From: Eubacterium sp.
Lineage (GTDB): Bacteria > Bacillota > Clostridia > Oscillospirales > Acutalibacteraceae
Reading direction: 5' to 3'
Length of the DNA: 9,763 bases
NCBI GenBank assembly: GCA_024696725.1
Contig: JAILGO010000064.1
Coordinates: 1-9,763, forward strand
Program-made: the position numbers and the translations under genes
Notes under the pieces: model-generated
What the model was told of the DNA's origin: nothing
Seen by the model: only the letters and a program-made list of their open reading frames with translations
Database searches by the model: none
In this document: piece after piece, positions 5,898 through 9,763 of the stretch
Layout of the letters: each line of letters begins with the position of its first letter
How positions within the stretch are numbered: position 1 is the first letter of the stretch

Positions 5898-6290
5898 ATG
5901 GAAAAGGTATTACAGTTTTTAAAGGACGCAGGAGTTTATTATCTCGCTACCGCAGAGGGCGACCAGCCGAGAGTCAGACCGTTCGGTACGGCTCACGTTT
6001 TTGAGGGAAAGCTCTATATTCAGTCGGGAAAAATCAAGGACGTTGCAAAACAGCTTGCGGCTAATCCAAAGGCTGAAATCTGTGCGTTTAATGACGGACG
6101 TTGGCTGCGCGTTGCGGGAACGCTCGTTGAGGACGACCGCCGCGAGGCGAGAGTATCAATGCTTGACGCATATCCCGAGCTTAAAAGTATGTACTCCCCC
6201 GACGACGGAAATACCGTTGTATACTATTTTGAAAACGCAACGGCAATCTTCAGCTCGTTTACCTCAGAAAGCGAAACCCTGACCTTCTGA
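5898..6290 (+). CDS. Pyridoxamine 5'-phosphate oxidase-family flavin-binding protein
   Basis: A 130-residue protein with the split-barrel fold of the PNPOx-like family, which usually binds FMN as a dimer. Diagnostic stretches are VYYLATAEGDQPRVRPFG (13-30), FEGKLYIQSGKIKDVAKQL (35-53), NPKAEICAF (56-64) and WLRVAGTL (69-76). Members of this size are mostly uncharacterised reductases or flavin-binding proteins; it is too short and divergent to be true PdxH, so no substrate is assigned. AAAGGAG (5885-5891) precedes the ATG. It lies after the aldolase terminator without an obvious promoter, so it may depend on read-through. An 11-bp inverted repeat follows its stop. Its likely need for FMN and the nearby riboflavin importer are only a loose connection. 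Confidence 0.85.
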   Translation: MEKVLQFLKDAGVYYLATAEGDQPRVRPFGTAHVFEGKLYIQSGKIKDVAKQLAANPKAEICAFNDGRWLRVAGTLVEDDRREARVSMLDAYPELKSMYSPDDGNTVVYYFENATAIFSSFTSESETLTF

Positions 6291-6297
6291 TTATTAC

Positions 6298-6324
6298 TAT
6301 TTGTATAATTTGTTTATACAAATA
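6298..6324. repeat. Perfect 11-bp inverted repeat upstream of the E2-helix gene
   Basis: TATTTGTATAA (6298-6308), spacer TTTGT and TTATACAAATA (6314-6324). It has no U tail on the plus strand and stands 4 bases before the -35 box of the next promoter. That makes an operator more likely than a terminator, though weak termination of the preceding gene is not excluded. Confidence 0.6.
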
Positions 6325-6328
6325 ATTA

Positions 6329-6357
6329 TTGACTTGCTTGCCGTATTCTATTATAAT
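6329..6357 (+). promoter_or_regulatory. Promoter of the E2-helix gene
   Basis: TTGACT (6329-6334), 17 bases, TATAAT (6352-6357). The ATG is about 30 bases downstream of the -10 box. Confidence 0.85.
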
Positions 6358-6385
6358 ATACAAAAACCACGAAAGAGGTCTTGTA

Positions 6386-7972
6386 ATGGCAAAGAAAAAG
6401 GAAAACGTAATTAAGACCGAGCATTTCGGCATTCAGCGTAAAATCGTAGCTAATATGACTACCGAAAGCTGGCAGAATATTCCCCACGTTACCTATACCT
6501 ACGAGCCCGACGTAACCGAGTTTATGGAGCAGTACAGGCTTCTTAACAACGGCGTCGAAAAGGAAAACAAGGTAACCGTTAATACTCTTATGCTCAAGGT
6601 TATCGTTGAAGGACTCAAGGCGTGTCCCGCAATGAACGCCCATATTGAATTCGACCGTAAGTACGTACGCGGCGCTATTCACACCTTAAGCGAAATAAAT
6701 ATTTCAATGCCCATGGTGCTTCCCACGGGCGAAATGATGACGATTAATCTTCACAATTTTGAAAACAAAAACCTTGACGAAATGGTTGCCTATATTAAAG
6801 ACGTTCACCGTCGGATGGAGAACACGGATTTAAACGAGGTAATGTTTGACGTTTCGCTTGACAACACCCTTACGGGCTTAAAGGAGGGTAAGCTCGCCCA
6901 GACTCTAAACCGCCTTATCGGCTCAAAAACGGGCAAGCATAAGGTTAAAACGTTAAAGGGTAAGGCAAAGCGCGAATACGAGGCTATTCCGGAAACCGAC
7001 CGCCTTACAAAGCACGATATCGAGCAGGGCTCAATCACGATTTCAAATATAGGCTCCGTCTACCGCGAACAGCGCGGAGCGGCTGCGCTTATTGAGATTA
7101 TTCCGCCGCAGGTCACCGCTATCGCCGTAGGCGCCGTTCAGGACAGACCCGTCGTTATCGTTAACGAAAACGACGAGAAGGAAATCGCGGTCCGTCAGGT
7201 GCTCCCCTTTACGATTGTTTTCGACCACAGAGCGCTCGACTTCGGCGACATAGTTCCTTTTATAAAGAAGCTCGACGAGATTTTTGAGGCTCCCGAAATT
7301 ATGTTCTCCTGGAAGAACGAAAAACCGATAACCGAAGAGAAAATCGAGGAAATTAAGGAAGAGCGTATTGTACGCGAAACCAGGTTCGAGGAAAGCAAAA
7401 AGCGGGAAAAAGCAAGGCGCGAAGCCGAGCGTGACGCAGAGCGCGCAGGCGCAAAGGCGGAAAAGGCTCAGGCTGAAGCCGAAAAAGCGGTAAAGGAAGC
7501 CGAAGAACGCGCTGCAAAAGCCGAAAAGGAGCTTCAGGAGGCAACCGAAAGGGCTTCTCAAAAAGCACTTAAGGAAGCCGAGAAGGCTGAAAAAGAGGCG
7601 CTTGAAGCAGAGGAAAAGGCAAGACGGGAAATAGAAAAGCTCAGGCGTGAAGCAGCCGAAAAGGCTGAAAAGGCTAAGAGCGAGGCAAAGGAAAAGGCTC
7701 TTAAGGAGGCTGAACGACTTCATCAGGAGCTGCTTGAAAAAACCGATAAAATGCGCCGTGACGCCGAAAAGAAGCGCCTTGACGCAGAGGAAAAGAAAAC
7801 GAAGGCGTTAGCCGAGGCTGAAAAGACTAAAAAGGAAGCGCTTGACAAGGCAAAAAAAGAAGCCGAAAAGGCTCAGCGCGAGCTCGAAAAGGCTAAAGCC
7901 GAGGCGGAGGAGCTTGCCGAAAAGGCTAAAAAAGCACAGGCTAAGGCTGACGAATTTTCAGACGGAGAATAA
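6386..7972 (+). CDS. E2-type 2-oxoacid dehydrogenase acyltransferase domain fused to a long Ala/Glu/Lys helix
   Basis: A 528-residue protein in two parts. Residues about 10-305 match the catalytic domain of dihydrolipoamide acyltransferases (PF00198 type): IPHVTYTYEPDVT (32-44), VNTLMLKVIVEGL (65-77), QGSITISNIGS (214-224), IIPPQVTAIAVGAV (238-251) and DHRALDF (280-286). The last keeps the catalytic His281 and Asp285 of the DHRxxDG motif but has Phe in place of Gly. The lipoyl and E3-binding domains of true E2 subunits are absent, and no E1 or E3 gene is nearby. Residues about 313-525 are an unbroken Ala/Glu/Lys/Arg-rich helix, either a coiled coil or a charged single helix, with an acidic end. 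An acyltransferase role is plausible; the acyl donor and acceptor are unknown. Start choice: the frame is open from 6329, but that covers the promoter; the ATG at 6386 follows AAAGAGG by 8 bases. Confidence 0.8.
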   Translation: MAKKKENVIKTEHFGIQRKIVANMTTESWQNIPHVTYTYEPDVTEFMEQYRLLNNGVEKENKVTVNTLMLKVIVEGLKACPAMNAHIEFDRKYVRGAIHTLSEINISMPMVLPTGEMMTINLHNFENKNLDEMVAYIKDVHRRMENTDLNEVMFDVSLDNTLTGLKEGKLAQTLNRLIGSKTGKHKVKTLKGKAKREYEAIPETDRLTKHDIEQGSITISNIGSVYREQRGAAALIEIIPPQVTAIAVGAVQDRPVVIVNENDEKEIAVRQVLPFTIVFDHRALDFGDIVPFIKKLDEIFEAPEIMFSWKNEKPITEEKIEEIKEERIVRETRFEESKKREKARREAERDAERAGAKAEKAQAEAEKAVKEAEERAAKAEKELQEATERASQKALKEAEKAEKEALEAEEKARREIEKLRREAAEKAEKAKSEAKEKALKEAERLHQELLEKTDKMRRDAEKKRLDAEEKKTKALAEAEKTKKEALDKAKKEAEKAQRELEKAKAEAEELAEKAKKAQAKADEFSDGE

Positions 7973-8116
7973 TCATATATAGAAAGAAAAAGATATTACC
8001 GAATCGACGACGTGAAGCTTTTTGCCATAATTCTCGTCGTTCTCGGTCATCTTCTTATGGAAAAAATCAGACTTGATTTTTTATATTCGCCGACAAAAAA
8101 CATTAAAATAAAATAG
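7973..8116 (+). pseudogene. Decayed N-terminal fragment of a membrane acyltransferase-3 (OafA/YrhL-like) gene
   Basis: After the stop of the E2-helix gene, the same frame continues for about 47 codons to TAG at 8114-8116. It encodes YYRIDDVKLFAIILVVLGH, very like the first helix of acyltransferase family 3 proteins (D-x-x-K-x-x-x-I-x-x-V-V-x-G-H), including the catalytic-region histidine. There is no ATG at the front: ATA at 7979 sits where a start would be expected, 11 bases after GGAG. The normal 300 or more residues that should follow are missing. I read this as the stub of a gene that lost its start and most of its body. The match is short, so the family call is moderate. Confidence 0.5.
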
Positions 8117-8131
8117 AAATAATTTTCATTT

Positions 8132-8160
8132 TTAACTGCTTCGTTTTTTCTAATACTAAT
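8132..8160 (+). promoter_or_regulatory. Weak candidate promoter for the small protein gene
   Basis: TTAACT (8132-8137) and ACTAAT (8155-8160) are 17 bases apart, each only a partial match. The gene could instead be read through from the E2-helix gene, since no terminator is visible between 7972 and 8190. Confidence 0.3.
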
Positions 8161-8161
8161 A

Positions 8162-8178
8162 TTGCTCGCCTTGAGCAA
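8162..8178 (+). repeat. Small hairpin against the ribosome binding site
   Basis: TTGCTC (8162-8167) and GAGCAA (8173-8178) form a 6-bp stem with a GCCTT loop whose last two bases run into the AAGGAGG ribosome site of the next gene. It could tune translation or stabilise the mRNA end. Confidence 0.35.
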
Positions 8179-8190
8179 GGAGGAGAAAAA

Positions 8191-8367
8191 ATGAAAGCTT
8201 CAACTTCAAAGATTATAATGAAGGGTGTCGGCGCAACGCTTGCAGTATGCTCCGCGCTCGCTATGGCAAGCAGTGCGAAGCCCGCGTCGGGCACGGCAAA
8301 AAAAGCGGTAAGAAAGACCGCAAATAAGGTAGCGGGAATGGTTGACGCCATTTCGCAGTTTATGTAA
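8191..8367 (+). CDS. Small 58-residue hydrophobic/cationic protein of unknown function
   Basis: Not recognised as a named family. The product starts MKASTSKIIMKG, continues with a hydrophobic stretch (GVGATLAVCSALAMASSA, residues 12-29), then a basic, probably amphipathic helix (KKAVRKTANKVAGMVDAISQF, residues 37-57). This could be a single-pass membrane peptide or a signal peptide releasing a short cationic peptide after ASSA. Evidence for a real gene: a near-perfect AAGGAGG (8177-8183) 7 bases before the ATG, and a strong terminator starting at its stop codon. It lies between the acyltransferase remnant and the converging folate operon. A bacteriocin-like, toxin or membrane-modulating role would be speculation; no immunity or export gene is adjacent. 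Confidence 0.7.
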   Translation: MKASTSKIIMKGVGATLAVCSALAMASSAKPASGTAKKAVRKTANKVAGMVDAISQFM

Positions 8368-8396
8368 AAAGAGGCTCGGTTTTCCGGGCCTCTTTT
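8367..8396. terminator. Bidirectional terminator between the small protein gene and folK
   Basis: AAAAGAGGCTCGG (8367-8379), loop TTTT and CCGGGCCTCTTTT (8384-8396) pair along their full length with one G-T pair. It ends the small gene on the plus strand and the folate operon on the minus strand; the folK stop codon overlaps its edge. Confidence 0.9.
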
Positions 8397-8871
8397 AATT
8401 ATTTACTTCGGTTACCGCCTGTCCTTTTATTCCGAGAAGAAAACGGCTGAAATTAATTCCGTACGCCTTGCCGTCGGGGAAAAGCTCAAGAAGCGGAATA
8501 AGCACGAAGCGCCTTTCGTGAAATCTCGGATGCGGAAGCGTAAGGTTTAGCGTGTTAACCGCGCTCGTTTCGGCGATAATCAGGTCGAGGTCGATAATTC
8601 TCGGACCGTTTTTTATCGTTCTTACTCTGCCGAAGGCGCCCTCAATTCCGAGGCAGACGCCGAGCATTTCGTTAGGCGTAAGCTCGCTTTCAACCTCAAA
8701 GCAGGCGTTATAAAAGCTGTCCTGGTCGGCATATCCCACGGGCTCGGTTTCGTAGATTTTAGATACTCTTAAAACCTCGCATTTCGGTATTAGCTTAAAC
8801 GCGTCAATCGCCTTATCTATATTATCCCTTCTGTCGCCGATATTAGTACCGACGCTGATTATATACCTCAT
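8395..8871 (-). CDS. folK: 2-amino-4-hydroxy-6-hydroxymethyldihydropteridine pyrophosphokinase (HPPK)
   Basis: A 158-residue cytosolic enzyme that uses ATP to pyrophosphorylate 6-hydroxymethyl-7,8-dihydropterin, making the substrate of dihydropteroate synthase. The family signature KNGPRIIDLDLI is at residues 87-98, with D94 and D96 as the magnesium-binding pair. YETEPVGYADQDSFYNAC (40-57) and LPHPRFHERRFVLIPL (112-127) are the other conserved blocks. Its ATG overlaps the folB stop in an ATGA arrangement, so translation is probably coupled. It is the last gene of the visible folP-folB-folK order and ends at the shared terminator. The length is normal and nothing is missing. Confidence 0.96.
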   Translation of the reverse strand: MRYIISVGTNIGDRRDNIDKAIDAFKLIPKCEVLRVSKIYETEPVGYADQDSFYNACFEVESELTPNEMLGVCLGIEGAFGRVRTIKNGPRIIDLDLIIAETSAVNTLNLTLPHPRFHERRFVLIPLLELFPDGKAYGINFSRFLLGIKGQAVTEVNN

Positions 8872-9230
8872 TTTCTTTCCCTCGTAACCGTTACCGCCAT
8901 ATATTCAAACTCCGCGTTTACGGGAGCGTCGGGCTTTTTTACCGTTACGGTTACCTTTTCGATTTTTTTAAAATCCTCAAGCAGCGCCGCCGCGGTAACC
9001 TCAGCCGCGCGCTCAATCAAATCACAGGACTTTTCGGTAAAAACTCTTCGTATAGTCTTAACCGCCGCGGCGTAGCTTACCGTATCGTCGACGCAGTCCG
9101 CAGCGCAGGCTTTACTCATATCGAGAAAGTAATCGACGTCAATAATAAAGCTCTGACCGTTTTCCTTTTCCTCGGGATTAACGCCGTGATAAGCAAAGAG
9201 CTTAAGTCCCTTTATCGTTACCTTATCCAT
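8868..9230 (-). CDS. folB: Dihydroneopterin aldolase
   Basis: A 120-residue cytosolic enzyme that splits 7,8-dihydroneopterin into 6-hydroxymethyl-7,8-dihydropterin and glycolaldehyde, feeding FolK. Conserved residues match the family: YHGVNPEEKENGQ (14-26) with E21 in the pterin-binding position, VSYAAAV with Y53, LIE with E73, and VTVKKP (95-100) with the catalytic lysine at 98 or 99. The enzyme usually forms an octamer. The ribosome site AGGAG lies inside the end of folP, 8 bases before the ATG, and the gene overlaps folP by 13 bases and folK by 4, a tight folate operon. Length is typical. Confidence 0.96.
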   Translation of the reverse strand: MDKVTIKGLKLFAYHGVNPEEKENGQSFIIDVDYFLDMSKACAADCVDDTVSYAAAVKTIRRVFTEKSCDLIERAAEVTAAALLEDFKKIEKVTVTVKKPDAPVNAEFEYMAVTVTRERK

Positions 9231-9763
9231 TTTTTTATCTCCTGCGCCGTTCTGACGCCCTTAATTTCATTTTTTACATCGTGTATACGAATTATATCAA
9301 CTCCGCCTAAAATCGCCGCCGTATCGGCTGATATGTTACCGTAAATGCGTTTTGACGGCTCGTTCTCGCCGCTTGAAGCGCCTATAACGCGTTTTCTCGA
9401 TACTCCGAGTAATAACGGATAGCCTGCTTGCTTATACGCCTTTACGTTAGCTATAAGCTCTAAATTCTCTTCATAGCTTTTTCCGAAGCCTATACCCATA
9501 TCGAAACAAAGCTGCTCTTTTTTTATTCCCGCGGCTTTACAAAAATCTGCAGCTTCGCGGAAAAACGCCTTAACGCTCTCAACGCCGCCCTCGCCGTTGT
9601 GCATAATAATCCAGCCTGCGCCGCTCTTTTTTATCAATTCCGCCATGCCGTCGCCGCGTTTTCCGCTTACGTCGTTAATTATATCGACTCCCCCGTCGAG
9701 CGCCTTTTCGGCAACCTCGGGAAAATAGGTGTCGACCGAGAGCGGAAGCTCCGTTCTCTTTCT
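9218..9763 (-). CDS. folP: Dihydropteroate synthase, C-terminal 181 residues (5' end outside the window)
   Basis: Partial gene: the frame is open to the right edge, so only the C-terminal two thirds is seen. The enzyme joins 6-hydroxymethyl-dihydropterin pyrophosphate with p-aminobenzoate and is the sulfonamide target. Visible blocks in order are PLSVDTYFPEVAEKAL (with the conserved SVDT) and DIINDVSG, then IIMHNGEGG, FDMGIGFGKS, LLLGVSRKRVIG (the SRK motif) and IIRIHDV. In the pterin-binding loop the usual DPGIGFGK reads DMGIGFGK, a Pro-to-Met change. An internal ATG at 9644-9646 is not the start, since conserved motifs lie upstream of it. It overlaps folB and belongs to the same operon, whose promoter is off the window. 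Confidence 0.95.
   Translation of the reverse strand, partial: RKRTELPLSVDTYFPEVAEKALDGGVDIINDVSGKRGDGMAELIKKSGAGWIIMHNGEGGVESVKAFFREAADFCKAAGIKKEQLCFDMGIGFGKSYEENLELIANVKAYKQAGYPLLLGVSRKRVIGASSGENEPSKRIYGNISADTAAILGGVDIIRIHDVKNEIKGVRTAQEIKKWIR

Noticed and set aside
6329..6385. Upstream extension of the E2-helix gene
   Set aside because: It would translate the -35 and -10 boxes; ATG 6386 has a proper ribosome site.
7043..7723. 226-codon open frame on the minus strand, rich in Phe and Leu
   Set aside because: It is the antisense image of the Ala/Glu/Lys-rich helix, whose GAA/AAG/GCN codons leave the opposite strand open. It has no sensible domain.
7380..7960. Repeated GCCGAAAAGGCT-like units as a DNA tandem repeat
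   Set aside because: The units are irregular and follow from the Ala/Glu/Lys composition; there is no fixed period.
8103..8351. 82-codon minus-strand frame opposite the small protein gene
   Set aside because: The plus-strand gene has the ribosome site and terminator; this frame is its complement.

Overview
The window looks like chromosomal DNA of a gut-type clostridium (Bacillota, Clostridia; Ruminococcus/Oscillospiraceae-like is my guess from the style of the proteins, not a database result). Supporting signs are strong AGGAGG-like ribosome binding sites, sigma-A promoters of the TTGACA-N16/17-TATAAT type, many short GC-rich hairpin terminators with U tails, an FMN riboswitch ahead of a RibU-type riboflavin importer, a class II fructose-bisphosphate aldolase, and a membrane-anchored XRE regulator. 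No mobile element, CRISPR array, tRNA or rRNA is visible. Most of the window is ordinary metabolic housekeeping with compact gene spacing.

Layout. 33-1058 (+): branched-chain amino acid aminotransferase, closed by two hairpins, the second bidirectional. 1185-1775 (-): XRE regulator with four membrane segments, divergent from 1977-2651 (+), a hemolysin III/PAQR-type membrane protein. The 200-bp gap between them holds two promoters and a pair of 9-bp direct repeats. 2684-3817 (-): secreted protein with two fibronectin-III-like domains and a beta-barrel-like C-terminus; it seems to start at a non-canonical ATC codon. 3898-4219: divergent promoters, then an FMN riboswitch and terminator controlling ribU (4220-4813, +). 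4891-5832 (+): aldolase with its own promoter and terminator. 5898-6290 (+): small flavin-binding split-barrel protein. 6386-7972 (+): a 2-oxoacid-dehydrogenase E2-type acyltransferase domain without lipoyl or E3-binding domains, fused to an Ala/Glu/Lys-rich helix of about 210 residues. Right behind it (7973-8116) is a decayed N-terminal fragment of a membrane acyltransferase-3 protein, then a 58-residue hydrophobic/cationic small protein (8191-8367). 8395-9763 (-): folK, folB and the 3' part of folP, overlapping as a folate operon that runs off the right edge.

How the parts fit. folP-folB-folK supply successive steps of dihydrofolate synthesis. The FMN riboswitch ties RibU-mediated riboflavin import to cellular FMN. 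The aldolase and aminotransferase are central metabolism. The least explained parts are the E2-domain/long-helix fusion with its palindromic upstream site, the acyltransferase remnant and small protein behind it, and the regulatory DNA between the xre and hemolysin III genes. I see no clear multi-gene defence or other new system; the E2-helix protein is the best candidate for undescribed biology.
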